Shown one piece after another: positions 1 through 9,201 of a DNA stretch of 14,101 nt; positions within the stretch are counted from its first letter, which is position 1; each line of letters opens with the position of its first letter. This DNA is from Dehalococcoidia bacterium. Its GTDB lineage: Bacteria; Chloroflexota; Dehalococcoidia; Lucifugimonadales; Australimonadaceae. The notes below the pieces were generated by a model. The model saw only the letters and a list, made by a program, of their open reading frames with translations. It did not search any database and was not told where the DNA came from. Both the position numbers and the translations under genes were made by a program. The DNA lies in contig JAGWBE010000038.1 in the NCBI GenBank assembly GCA_021296055.1, positions 908 through 15,008 on the forward strand, written 5' to 3'.

Positions 1-1421
<1,421 letters not shown>

Positions 1422-1444
1422 GTTGGAGGCCGCTCGGCTCGGCG

Positions 1445-1672
1445 CTACATCTCGCCTGCGGCGTCGCTGTCGGGCAGACCGTGTCCGTGCCCTCGGTGGA
1501 GGGCGTCGTGCAGGCGGTGAAGCGAACCGGGCACGCCCTGCGTCTCACCCGATTCGGCCTGGGCGATCACCTGGTCGAGCCCCTCTTCGATCGCCTCCAG
1601 CAGCCGCTTGGCGCCGAGCACCATGATTGCGAGCCACACGAAGCGCAGCAACAGACGAATCGTTCCCAGCAC
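1445..1672 (-). CDS. Small membrane-associated protein of unknown function upstream of aspS
   Basis: I do not recognise a family. Of 75 residues, the N-terminal third (LLLRFVWLAIMVLGAKRLLEA) is a hydrophobic, probably membrane-inserted helix. It is followed by an acidic amphipathic stretch (IEEGLDQVIAQAESGE) and a His/Gly-rich C-terminus (HRLHDALHRGHGHG). A strong AGGAGG (complement of 1682-1687) sits 1-base-tight against a first GTG at 1681 but 9 bases before the GTG at 1672, so 1672 is the better start. The stop codon lies 23 bases before aspS, in the same direction, so the two probably share one mRNA. Support comes from the ribosome site, a promoter-like site upstream and the operon position, not from homology. 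The opposite strand is also open here. Confidence 0.6.
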   Translation of the reverse strand: MLGTIRLLLRFVWLAIMVLGAKRLLEAIEEGLDQVIAQAESGETQGVPGSLHRLHDALHRGHGHGLPDSDAAGEM

Positions 1673-1704
1673 GGGCCTCACCTCCTGGCGATGCGAGCAT
1701 CCTT

Positions 1705-1734
1705 ACCATAGCGCACCCGCACCCCGCATTCCAA
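1705..1734 (-). promoter_or_regulatory. Candidate promoter of the small gene-aspS unit
   Basis: On the minus strand TTGGAA (complement of 1729-1734) and TATGGT (complement of 1705-1710) are separated by 18 bases. This resembles a sigma-70 -35/-10 pair about 33 bases before the GTG at 1672. It is one of the few sites in the window with both boxes. It is assigned by eye only. Confidence 0.35.
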
Positions 1735-1821
1735 TGAGCGAGAGGCGCCCTTGCCGCCGTTCCGCCCCTATCCGCCTATTGGTATCCTCTATGACAAGGC
1801 GCAGGAGGCTTCGAGGCGGAT

Positions 1822-2733
1822 ATGGAGCTAGGGCAGCTGGAAGCGTTCGCGGAAGTGGTGCGCTCGCGGTCGTTCAGTAAGGCGGCGCGCACTATGGGCT
1901 TGACCCAACCGTCCCTCAGCGCGCGCATCATCTCGATGGAGAAAGAGCTCGGCGAGCCGCTCTTCCACCGTATGGGACGGGGCGTGCGCCTGACCGAGTC
2001 GGGCCAGGCGCTCCTGCCCTACGTGGAGCGCGCCCTCGATTCCCTCCGCAACGGGCGCGAGGCGCTCGAGGCGAGCCGCAACGCCGCCGTGGGGCGCTTG
2101 CGCATCGGCGCCGCCCGCGCCGTCTCCGCGTACGTCCTCCCCGGCATCGTCGAGGCGTTCCGCGAGCGTTACCCGGGCGTGGACGTGGCGATCAAGACGG
2201 GACGCTCCTCCCAGGTGCTCGAGATGGTCCTGCGGGAGGAGATACAGGTCGGCGTCAGCCGCGCGTTCCACCATCCGGAAGTGGCCGCCAAGCACCTGTA
2301 CGACGAGCAGGTGGTGTTGGTCACGCATCCGGAGCACCCGTTCGCCAAGGCGGGAGAGGCGAGCATCTACGAGGTGGGGCGCGAGCCGCTGATCGTCTAC
2401 GACAAGGAGAGCACCTACTTCCAACTCATCGACCGCGTGTGCCGCGAGGCGGGAATTCTGCCGAACATCACGATGGACCTCGACTCCATCGAGGCGACGA
2501 AGCGGATGATTGAGCGCGGCCTGGGCTTGAGCTTCTTGCCGCTGAGCGCGCTGCGCCGCGAGTTGGAGTTGGGCGTGCTGGCTCACGCCGAACTCCGCGA
2601 GGGGCACCGTGTCGCCCTGCCCACGGCGGCGATGGTGCGGCGCGCCGGCGCATATGGCGCGATTCTTACCGCCTTCCTCGACCTGCTCGACGAGCTCTAC
2701 CCGCAACCGCCGGAGGCGGAACCGCAGCCGTGA
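1822..2733 (+). CDS. LysR-type transcriptional regulator
   Basis: A cytoplasmic DNA-binding regulator that responds to a small effector; the effector and targets are unknown. Its 303 residues are the normal LTTR length. The N-terminal winged helix-turn-helix covers about residues 1-60 and carries the family pattern (FSKAARTMGLTQPSLSARI, then EKELGEPLFHR and LTESGQALLPY). A linker helix follows (about 60-90). The periplasmic-binding-protein-like effector domain starts near residue 93 (GRLRIGAARAVSAYVLP), with ERGLGLSFLPLSAL late in it. ATG 1822 is the first start giving the family N-terminus. AGGAGG at 1803-1808 is rather far (13 bases), and GAGG at 1813-1816 is better spaced. It diverges from the aspS unit across about 140 bases, the usual arrangement for an autoregulated LTTR, but synthetase control by it is not implied. 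It ends about 100 bases before tig. Confidence 0.95.
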   Translation: MELGQLEAFAEVVRSRSFSKAARTMGLTQPSLSARIISMEKELGEPLFHRMGRGVRLTESGQALLPYVERALDSLRNGREALEASRNAAVGRLRIGAARAVSAYVLPGIVEAFRERYPGVDVAIKTGRSSQVLEMVLREEIQVGVSRAFHHPEVAAKHLYDEQVVLVTHPEHPFAKAGEASIYEVGREPLIVYDKESTYFQLIDRVCREAGILPNITMDLDSIEATKRMIERGLGLSFLPLSALRRELELGVLAHAELREGHRVALPTAAMVRRAGAYGAILTAFLDLLDELYPQPPEAEPQP

Positions 2734-2791
2734 GCGCAGGGCGGCGCGGCTCGTCAAGGCCTATCCGGCGGCGCGAGTTCCGCTAATCGGT

Positions 2792-2797
2792 TATGAT
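2792..2797 (+). promoter_or_regulatory. Candidate -10 box for tig-clpP-clpX
   Basis: TATGAT differs from TATAAT at one base. It would start a transcript near 2804, leaving a leader of about 30 bases before the GTG at 2836. No convincing -35 lies 16-18 bases upstream. It falls in the 102-base gap between the LysR gene and tig. Confidence 0.4.
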
Positions 2798-2835
2798 GAG
2801 CCTTCGCGAGAAGTCTCCCGCGCCAACCAAGCAAC

Positions 2836-4257
2836 GTGAAGGTCTCATCCGAGCAACGCCCCTCCCGCGAAGCCGTGCTGACGGTGGAGTTGGAGCCGGG
2901 CGAGGCGGAACCCTACCTAGAGCGGGCCTATAAGCAGGTCGTCGGCAAGCTCAACATCCCGGGCTTCCGCAAGGGCAAGGCGCCGCGCCGCATCGTAGAG
3001 CAACTCTACGGGCGCGACTACCTCGCCAACCAGGCGCTCGACTTCATGCTTCCCGAGCTTACCGGCCGCGCTATGGAGCAGGAGTCCGTCGAACCGGCCG
3101 ACCTGCCCTCCATCTCGCTGGACACGCTCGAGCTCGACCCCGTCAAATACACGGCCACAGTGCCTCTGCGCCCCAAGGTGGACCTGGGCGCATATCGCAA
3201 AGTGCGCATCCCCAAGGAGCGTGTGCGCGTCGGCAAGACCCAGATCGATCAGGCGCTGGAAGACCTGGCGAACGCCGCGGCTCCATGGGAGCCGGTGGAC
3301 GGCCCGCCCGCCTACGGCGACTTGCTGAACATCACCGCCTACGGCGCCTACTTCTCCGAAGAGCACGGCCACGAACACAACCTGATCGCCAGCGACAAGC
3401 AGGACTACCTCGTCCGCGAGAACTCCCGCGCCCCCGTGCCGGGCTTCGGCGACAAACTGCTCGAACTGGCCGTCGAGCAAGAGACGGAGTTCGAGATAGT
3501 CGTGCCGGACGACTTCGAGAACACCGAGATTGCCGGGAAAACGGCGCGCTTCAGCGCCACCCTGCACTCCGTCAAGCGGAAGGTCCCCGCCCCCATCGAC
3601 GACGAGTTCGCCAAAGGCGTAGGCGAGGGATACGACACGCTCAAGGCGCTGCGGGAAGCGGTCAAAAGCGACCTGGAGCAGCAGGAAGCGCAGAACGCCG
3701 AGGCGCGCCACAAGGAAGAGGCCATCGGCAAAGTGGTCGACGGCGCGGTGGTCGAGATCTCGCCCCTCATCGTCGAGCGGGAGACCGACAACTACCTGAT
3801 GGACTTCCAAGAGGCCCACCGCACCGGCCGTATGACTATCCAGTACTACCAGCAGTATCTTGCCTGGGCGGGCAAGTCCCAGGAAGAGATACGCGAGGAC
3901 GCGCGCGCCAGCGCCGAGCAGCGCCTGCGCCGCGCCCTCGTGCTCCGCGAACTCGTGGACGACTGCGGCGTGGCCGCAAGCGACGAAGAGGTGGACGCCG
4001 AAATCGAGCGCATGGCCGCCGATTCCGGCGCCGAGGCCAATCGCGTCCGCGATATGTTCCGAGAACAGACCACCCGCGACTCTCTCCGTCGTATGCTTGA
4101 AGAGCGCAAGGTGGTGGATGCCGTCGCCGCCATCGCCGCCGGCGAGGCCGAGGCCGACCCGGCGGATGACGACGGCGGCGAGCCCGAGACTGGCGAACCG
4201 AATGAGCCGCAAACCCCGGATGAGGAACAGGCAAAGGAGAAGGCGAACGATGCATGA
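2836..4257 (+). CDS. tig: Trigger factor, ribosome-associated chaperone and peptidyl-prolyl isomerase
   Basis: Docks at the ribosome exit tunnel and shields nascent chains. The ribosome-binding signature GFRKGKAP sits at residues 43-50, the same place as in Escherichia coli. A FKBP-type domain follows at about residues 150-245, with a His-rich loop (EEHGHEHN). The helical substrate-cradling domain runs to about 430. The tail is acidic (AGEAEADPADDDGGEP and on), making 473 residues in all, somewhat longer than usual. GTG 2836 is the only possible start: two in-frame TGA codons lie at 2794-2799 and no ATG, GTG or TTG occurs between. The bases before it (CCAACCAAGCAAC) contain no Shine-Dalgarno. 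The stop overlaps clpP by 8 bases, so expression of the two is coupled. The tig-clpP-clpX order is a widely conserved operon. Confidence 0.97.
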   Translation: MKVSSEQRPSREAVLTVELEPGEAEPYLERAYKQVVGKLNIPGFRKGKAPRRIVEQLYGRDYLANQALDFMLPELTGRAMEQESVEPADLPSISLDTLELDPVKYTATVPLRPKVDLGAYRKVRIPKERVRVGKTQIDQALEDLANAAAPWEPVDGPPAYGDLLNITAYGAYFSEEHGHEHNLIASDKQDYLVRENSRAPVPGFGDKLLELAVEQETEFEIVVPDDFENTEIAGKTARFSATLHSVKRKVPAPIDDEFAKGVGEGYDTLKALREAVKSDLEQQEAQNAEARHKEEAIGKVVDGAVVEISPLIVERETDNYLMDFQEAHRTGRMTIQYYQQYLAWAGKSQEEIREDARASAEQRLRRALVLRELVDDCGVAASDEEVDAEIERMAADSGAEANRVRDMFREQTTRDSLRRMLEERKVVDAVAAIAAGEAEADPADDDGGEPETGEPNEPQTPDEEQAKEKANDA

Positions 4258-4906
4258 CCCCATCGACCGAGCGATGAACATCATCCCGATGGTCATCGAG
4301 TCGGGCGCGCGCGGAGAACGCGCCTACGACATCTACTCCCTCCTGCTCAAGGAGCGCATCGTCTTCTTGGGCACGCCCATCCACGACCAGGTGTCCAACC
4401 TCATCGTCGCCCAACTCCTCTTCCTCGAACGCGAGGACCCCGAGAAGGAGATCAGCCTCTACATCAACAGCCCCGGCGGCGTCATCACCTCCGGCCTCGC
4501 CATCTACGACACCATCCAGCTCATCAAGCCCGCCGTCTCCACCATCTGCGTGGGCATGGCGGCGAGCATGGGCACCGTGCTCCTGTGCGCCGGCGCCCCG
4601 GGCAAGCGCTACGCCCTCCCCAACGCGACCGTCCACATGCACCAGGCGATGGGTGGCGCTCAGGGACAAGCCAGCGACGTGGAGATTGCCGCGCGCGAGA
4701 TACTCCGCGTCCAAGACAAGATACGGATGATTCTCTCCACGCACACCGGCCAGCCCTACGACAAGATCGCCCGCGACACCGACCGCGACTTCTACCTGCC
4801 CGCCGAGCAGGCCAAGGAGTACGGCCTCATCGACGAGGTGATCGGGACGCCCCTGCCGACCCACTCGGAGGACGGCGCGGCGCCCGCCAAGGAGGGCAAG
4901 GGCTAA
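4250..4906 (+). CDS. clpP: ATP-dependent Clp protease proteolytic subunit
   Basis: A serine peptidase that forms the two-ring degradation chamber used with ClpX. The 218 residues contain the full catalytic triad: Ser106 in GMAASMG, His131 in HMHQAMGG and Asp180 in DTDRDFYLP. The 25- and 49-residue spacings are the same as in E. coli. YINSPGGVITSG and the handle region are normal. ATG 4250 is preceded by AAGGAGA at 4234-4240 (9-base spacing) inside the end of tig. An alternative ATG at 4274 would begin directly with the family N-terminus MNIIPMVIES but has no ribosome site. The first eight residues may therefore be a short leader trimmed on maturation, as in other ClpPs. The C-terminal tail (THSEDGAAPAKEGKG) is non-conserved. 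Confidence 0.97.
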   Translation: MHDPIDRAMNIIPMVIESGARGERAYDIYSLLLKERIVFLGTPIHDQVSNLIVAQLLFLEREDPEKEISLYINSPGGVITSGLAIYDTIQLIKPAVSTICVGMAASMGTVLLCAGAPGKRYALPNATVHMHQAMGGAQGQASDVEIAAREILRVQDKIRMILSTHTGQPYDKIARDTDRDFYLPAEQAKEYGLIDEVIGTPLPTHSEDGAAPAKEGKG

Positions 4907-4907
4907 G

Positions 4908-6200
<1,293 letters not shown>

Positions 6201-6235
6201 CGGGCCTCAATCCCGTCGTTTCCGCCCCACTCCTC

Positions 6236-6586
6236 CGCTTGCCCTGAGGGAATTCGAAGGGTTCGCCCTGAGGGAACTTGAGGGGGGCCCCTCTTATCCG
6301 TCGTTCCTGCGGAGGCAGGAACCTCGATGTGAGGCGCCCCGCATCCCCCGGCCCCGTCCCGACGCACACGGGGAAGGGCCGGGCGGCCTCTCCTCCTCCG
6401 CTTGCCATAAGACCCCCTCCGTTCGCCCTGAGCGAACCCGAAGGGCGCCCCTCTTCTCCGTCGTTCCTGCCTCCGCAGGAACCTCGACGCGCGGCGCCCC
6501 GCATCCCCCGACCCCGTCCCGACGCACACGGGGAAGGGCTGGGCGGCCTCTCCTCTCCGCTTGCCCTGAGGGAAATCGAAGAGCGC
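6236..6586. repeat. Composite repeat block between clpX and the epimerase (families A, B, C)
   Basis: No gene is seen between 6201 and 6589; the gap is almost entirely repeats. Family A (consensus beginning TTCGCCCTGAGGGAACTCG, ending AAGGGCG) occurs at 6236-6260, 6262-6288, 6422-6447 and 6561-6585. Family B hairpins (TTCCTGC, 4-base loop, GCAGGAA, then CCTCGA) lie at 6300-6327 and 6460-6487. Family C, a unit of about 66 bases starting GGCGCCCCGCATCCCCC and ending GGGCGGCCTCTCC, lies at 6327-6393 and 6487-6553. The B-C part is duplicated with a 160-base period. The block sits in a convergent gap, and the epimerase stop codon (6590-6592) abuts it. Confidence 0.85.
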
Positions 6587-6589
6587 CCC

Positions 6590-7558
6590 TCACCCGCCCT
6601 GGGCTACGGCGGCGGCGAGCGCGCGATGCTCCCTGCGCCATGCCACGCACGCCGCTATCCCGTCCTCCAGACCTGTCCTAGGCGCCCAATTCAGCAAGTC
6701 CCGCGCCTTGGACACGTCCGCCCACGTCGCGGGAGCGTCGGCGGCTGGCGCCTCGCGACGCTCCACGACGGCGGCCTTGCCTGTTGCGCGTTCGATGAGC
6801 GCGATGAGGTCGAGCATCGACACGGGCCGAGCGCCGCCCACGTTGACGACCTCGCAGCCCAGCGGACGCAGCGCCGACAGCGTCGCCCGCGCGACGTCGT
6901 CCACGTAGGTGAAGTCGCGCTCCTGCCTCCCGTCGCCGAACAGGACGACGGGCTGCCCTTCCTCTATCCAGTGGATAAAGCGGAACACGGACATATCGGG
7001 GCGCCCCGCCGGGCCGTACACGGTGAAGTAGCGCAGGATGGACACGTCGATCCCGTAGAGGCGGTGATACGCCGCGCAGTAGGCCTCCGCCGCCAGCTTG
7101 GAGGCGGCGTAGGGCGAGCGCGGGTCGGGAGGCGTCTCCTCCGTGAACGGGCGCGCTGCGCCGCCGTAGACGCTGGAGGTGGACGCCTGCGCCAACTTGG
7201 GAATGCCCGCCTCGCGGCAGAACTCCAGCAGATTGAGCGTGCCCAGTACGTTCGCCTCCGCGCTGCTCCATGGGTCGCGCTGGCTGTCGCGCACTCCCGC
7301 CCGCGCCGCCAGATTGATCACCGCGTCGAAGGCGCCGTGCGGCGCCAACGTCCGGCCAACGCTCCTGTCCGCAAGGTCGGCGCGAACGAACGCGAAGCGC
7401 GGCGAGGGCGCGAGTTGGTCGAGGCGCCAGCGTTTCAGCGCCGGGCCGTAGGCGTCGTTCAGGTTGTCCACGCCCACGACCTCGTGGCCGTCGCCCAAGG
7501 CCATCCTCGCAACGGCGGCGCCGATGAACCCCGCGCACCCGGTCAGTAAGAGGCGCAT
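6590..7558 (-). CDS. NAD-dependent nucleotide-sugar epimerase (UDP-glucuronate 4-epimerase-like)
   Basis: A cytoplasmic extended short-chain dehydrogenase acting on a nucleotide sugar, probably for envelope polysaccharide. The 322 residues start MRLLLTGCAGFIG, with the Gly7/Gly10/Gly13 NAD-binding motif. VGVDNLND (28-35) follows, then STSSVYGG with the catalytic Ser/Thr, Tyr150 and Lys154 in SPYAASK, and YFTVYGPAGRPDMSVF. Those last features and the VDNLND segment are typical of UDP-glucuronate 4-epimerases; substrate assignment is inferred. ATG 7558 is chosen because it begins the first beta strand. The frame is open 80 codons further upstream, but that stretch is repeat DNA. There is no Shine-Dalgarno; TATACT lies 8 bases before the ATG. 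The C-terminus (AAAVAQGG) is low-complexity and its stop abuts repeat DNA. Confidence 0.92.
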   Translation of the reverse strand: MRLLLTGCAGFIGAAVARMALGDGHEVVGVDNLNDAYGPALKRWRLDQLAPSPRFAFVRADLADRSVGRTLAPHGAFDAVINLAARAGVRDSQRDPWSSAEANVLGTLNLLEFCREAGIPKLAQASTSSVYGGAARPFTEETPPDPRSPYAASKLAAEAYCAAYHRLYGIDVSILRYFTVYGPAGRPDMSVFRFIHWIEEGQPVVLFGDGRQERDFTYVDDVARATLSALRPLGCEVVNVGGARPVSMLDLIALIERATGKAAVVERREAPAADAPATWADVSKARDLLNWAPRTGLEDGIAACVAWRREHRALAAAVAQGG

Positions 7559-7566
7559 AGCCACCG

Positions 7567-7572
7567 AGTATA
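7567..7572 (-). promoter_or_regulatory. TATACT -10 box for a leaderless epimerase mRNA
   Basis: On the minus strand TATACT (one mismatch to TATAAT) ends 8 bases before the ATG at 7558. Transcription would be expected to start at or within a base or two of the start codon. No -35 and no ribosome site is visible. Confidence 0.5.
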
Positions 7573-7617
7573 GCCGCCCCCCACGCGCCCCCTCTGGCCA
7601 TTCCCGCCGCCCCATGT

Positions 7618-7739
7618 CCGTCATTCCTGTATGTGTCAGCGAATCACCTGACACGTACAAGTCCCGCCTCTCCCATTCGTCATTCCCCCGAAAAGCCTGC
7701 CCCGTACTTGATACGGGGCGGGAATCTCGCCTCGATTCA
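7618..7739. repeat. Family B repeats: two diverged hairpin units
   Basis: The first unit opens with GTCATTCCT and contains an 11-base stem (GTATGTGTCAG at 7629-7639 with CTGACACGTAC at 7648-7658, one G-U pair, 8-base loop). The second starts GTCATTCCCCCG at 7679. It carries an inner hairpin CCCCGTACTTGATACGGGG at 7701-7719, then closes with GGGAATCTCGCCTCGATT. The same inner hairpin recurs in the array before glmS. The 7559-7903 gap holds only this, the D1 element and promoter sites. Confidence 0.75.
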
Positions 7740-7740
7740 A

Positions 7741-7834
7741 GCAGGGCGCGCCGAGGGGCGGCCAGCTCCTCGGCTGGGGGCGTGGGGGTATCCCTCACAG
7801 AAGGTTTTTTATCTCTTGGGGGTGGGGGGTGGGG
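7741..7834 (+). repeat. Family D element, copy 1 (D1)
   Basis: One of three related elements of about 90 bp (others at 9040 and 12814), all in the same orientation. The order of parts is GCGCCGAGGGGCGG, a CCAGC/GCTGG stem (7762-7766 with 7773-7777), and then GTGGGGG-TAT-CCCTCAC (7782-7798). AGAAGG, a run of six T (7805-7810) and a G-rich end (7817-7834) follow. The element ends exactly where the TAGACT box of the FKBP gene begins. It lies in a divergent gap. Confidence 0.8.
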
Positions 7835-7840
7835 TAGACT
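7835..7840 (+). promoter_or_regulatory. Candidate -10 box of the FKBP lipoprotein gene
   Basis: TAGACT fits TAnnnT and directly follows the G-rich end of element D1. Transcription from it would start near 7847, giving a leader of about 57 bases before the TTG at 7904. No -35 is seen; the DNA upstream is the G-run. Confidence 0.35.
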
Positions 7841-7903
7841 ACGCGCCAGGGCAGGGTGCCCCGATCCGGTGCCCGCCCCCGCCCATCACCCGGAGGAACT
7901 GCC

Positions 7904-8413
7904 TTGCCGCACGCTTGGCCTCGCCTGACGCTCGCTATCCTCGCCGCCCTGACCGCGTTGACGCTCGCCGCATGCGGCGGTTCCGACCCGCCGCCCTCCG
8001 TGGCCGGCGAAGGCGACACGGTCTCCGTCCACTACGTCGGAACGCTGGATGACAGCTCCCCGTTCGATTCGTCGCGGACGCGTGGCCAACCGCTCACCTT
8101 CACGCTGGGCGAGGGCCAGGTCATCGCGGGATTCGACGAGGCGGTGCTGGGCATGGCGGTGGGAGAGACGACGACGGTGCGCATACCGCCGGAGCAGGCC
8201 TACGGCGAGCGCAACGAGGCGCTCGTGCTCGAGATCCCCCGCGCCAACGCGCCCTCCGGCATAGTGGCCGGCGACGTTCTCCAACTGCTGAACGGCCAAC
8301 CCGCGACGGTGCTCGAAGTGCGGGGTGAGATCATCGTCATCGACGCCAACCACCAACTCGCAGGGCAGGCGCTCACCTTCGAGATCGAGCTGGTCGAGGT
8401 GGAGGCAGGGTAG
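7904..8413 (+). CDS. FKBP-type (SlyD-like) peptidyl-prolyl isomerase lipoprotein
   Basis: Probably a lipid-anchored foldase or chaperone outside the cytoplasmic membrane. The 169 residues begin with a signal peptide ending in the lipobox LAAC, with Cys24. GDTVSVHYVGTL opens the FKBP fold, and LGEGQVIAGFDEAVLGMAVGE and PPEQAYGER are FKBP hallmarks. A SlyD-type insert domain follows (about 90-130), and IDANHQLAGQALTFEIELVEVE is the SlyD ending. The His-rich metal tail of E. coli SlyD is absent. The start is a TTG with GGAGGA at 7892-7897, 6 bases away. A GTG at 7856 in the same frame lacks a ribosome site and would bury the signal peptide. It faces the VOC gene, whose open frame runs 214 bases antisense into it. 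Confidence 0.93.
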   Translation: MPHAWPRLTLAILAALTALTLAACGGSDPPPSVAGEGDTVSVHYVGTLDDSSPFDSSRTRGQPLTFTLGEGQVIAGFDEAVLGMAVGETTTVRIPPEQAYGERNEALVLEIPRANAPSGIVAGDVLQLLNGQPATVLEVRGEIIVIDANHQLAGQALTFEIELVEVEAG

Positions 8414-8958
8414 GGCGGACGTCCCCGTTGCAGGGGTGCTCGCTTGCCCTGAGGCCCCCGAAGGGTTCGCCCTGAGGGAACTCGAAGGGCGCCGCCTCTT
8501 CTCCGTCGTTCCTGCTCCCCATCCGTCACCCCCGCGAAAGCGGGGGCCTCGACCCGCGGCGCCCCGCCTCCCCCGACCCCCACCCCACGCCCACGGGGAA
8601 GGGGCAGGCGGCCAACGGGCGGGTGAATGGGGTCGGCGAAGTAAACGCCCCGGCCTCCCTTGCGCCGGTTGATCTGCCCGTCGTCTTGCGAGAAGGGCTG
8701 ACTGCCATAGGTCGTCCCCGACGCCTTGATGCGCTCGAAGATTGCGTCGAACTCCTCCTCCGACACCTCGAAGGCGTAGTGGTGATGCTCGAAGCTCTCG
8801 GCGTTGTCGAAGTCCAGCGTCAGGTTCTCGTCCACCCGCACCGGCGCGAAGTGGCCGTGCGGCCCTTCGTACTCCAACCCCATTACCTCGGCGAAGAACG
8901 TCGCCGACGCCACCTTGTCCGTCGCCGGAACGATGGTGTGGTTCAAGTGGATAGCCAT
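8200..8958 (-). CDS. VOC/glyoxalase-fold protein with its C-terminus replaced by repeat sequence (possible pseudogene)
   Basis: The first 110 residues are a clear vicinal-oxygen-chelate protein. They comprise LNHTIVPATD with candidate ligand His7, FFAEVMGLEYEGPHGHFAPV, FEHHHYAFEVSEEEFD with a second ligand near His60, then DDGQINRRKGGRGVYFADP. Family members then read roughly D-P-x-G-H-x-L-E. Here, after Asp109-Pro110 (8629-8634), the frame enters IHPPVGRLPLPRGRGVGVGG, which is translated family C repeat. It continues through family B and A repeats and antisense FKBP sequence to a stop at 8200, for 252 residues in all. The last beta strand and its metal-binding Glu are lost. ATG 8958 has AGGAGG (complement of 8967-8972) 8 bases upstream. 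The true functional part is 8629-8958. It may be a decayed gene or encode an inactive protein. Confidence 0.8.
   Translation of the reverse strand: MAIHLNHTIVPATDKVASATFFAEVMGLEYEGPHGHFAPVRVDENLTLDFDNAESFEHHHYAFEVSEEEFDAIFERIKASGTTYGSQPFSQDDGQINRRKGGRGVYFADPIHPPVGRLPLPRGRGVGVGGGGAPRVEAPAFAGVTDGEQERRRRGGALRVPSGRTLRGPQGKRAPLQRGRPPYPASTSTSSISKVSACPASWWLASMTMISPRTSSTVAGWPFSSWRTSPATMPEGALARGISSTSASLRSP
8443..8616. repeat. Composite repeat block between the FKBP and VOC genes (families A, B, C)
   Basis: Family A copies lie at 8443-8465 (diverged) and 8466-8491. A family B unit at 8524-8551 forms CCCCCGC-GAAA-GCGGGGG. Family C lies at 8551-8616, with GGCGCCCCGCCTCCCCCGAC and then CACGGGGAAGGGG, and ends near GGCGGCC. 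The order A-A-B-C is that of the block after clpX. On the minus strand family C joins directly onto the coding frame of the VOC gene. Confidence 0.8.
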
Positions 8959-8984
8959 AGCGGAGCCCTCCTCTGCTACGCGGT

Positions 8985-8998
8985 TAGTGTCCACACTA
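8985..8998. promoter_or_regulatory. Inverted repeat at the VOC promoter, candidate operator
   Basis: TAGTGT-CC-ACACTA is a perfect 6-base inverted repeat 26 bases upstream of the VOC start codon. Read on the minus strand, TAGTGT itself fits a TAnnnT -10 box, so a bound repressor would cover the promoter. No regulator gene is adjacent. Confidence 0.35.
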
Positions 8999-9039
8999 GG
9001 CGCGCCCCAAGCCTTCCGTCAACCCGCCTTTGGATGTAA

Positions 9040-9131
9040 GCAGGGAGCGCCGAGGGGCGGTCAGCCCCTTGAACGACCGGGGGCGTGGGGGCGTCCCCTA
9101 CAAGAGGTCTTTATCTCTCAGGGCGGGGATG
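9040..9131 (+). repeat. Family D element, copy 2 (D2)
   Basis: The most diverged of the three copies, in the divergent gap between the VOC gene and glmS. The shared start is GCGCCGAGGGGCGG. The first stem is CGGTC/GACCG (9058-9062 with 9075-9079), different bases from D1 and D3 but still paired. The second hairpin is GTGGGGG-CGT-CCCCTAC (9085-9101). The third is AGAG/CTCT (9103-9106 with 9115-9118), and a G-rich end follows. The 8959-9533 gap contains only repeats and regulatory sites. Confidence 0.75.
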
Positions 9132-9165
9132 GCAAGCCTCGCAGGGGGGCTGGCTGGTCCCCCCG

Positions 9166-9191
9166 TTCGCCCTGAGGGAAATCAAAGGGCG
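9166..9191 (+). repeat. Family A repeat
   Basis: TTCGCCCTGAGGGAAATCAA followed by AGGGCG. It lies between element D2 and the family B array. The outer bases CGCCCT/AGGGCG can pair. Confidence 0.75.
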
Positions 9192-9201
9192 GAGAGCGCG
9201 A

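Noticed and set aside
2917..4296. A 459-codon minus-strand frame
   Set aside because: It is antisense to tig, and tig carries its ribosome-binding motif and conserved operon context. The minus-strand protein shows only composition bias.
7559..7798. An 80-residue N-terminal extension of the epimerase
   Set aside because: It is translated repeat DNA (D1 and B units); the NAD-binding strand begins at ATG 7558, next to a -10 box.
7800..7830. Intrinsic terminator at the T-run of element D1
   Set aside because: The six T follow a hairpin only after six other bases and are followed by a G-rich stretch. In D3 the T-run is the loop of another hairpin. The location upstream of a gene also argues against it.
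7856..7903. GTG start for the FKBP lipoprotein
   Set aside because: It lacks a ribosome site and would add a Pro/Arg-rich leader before the signal peptide. TTG 7904 has GGAGGA at ideal distance.
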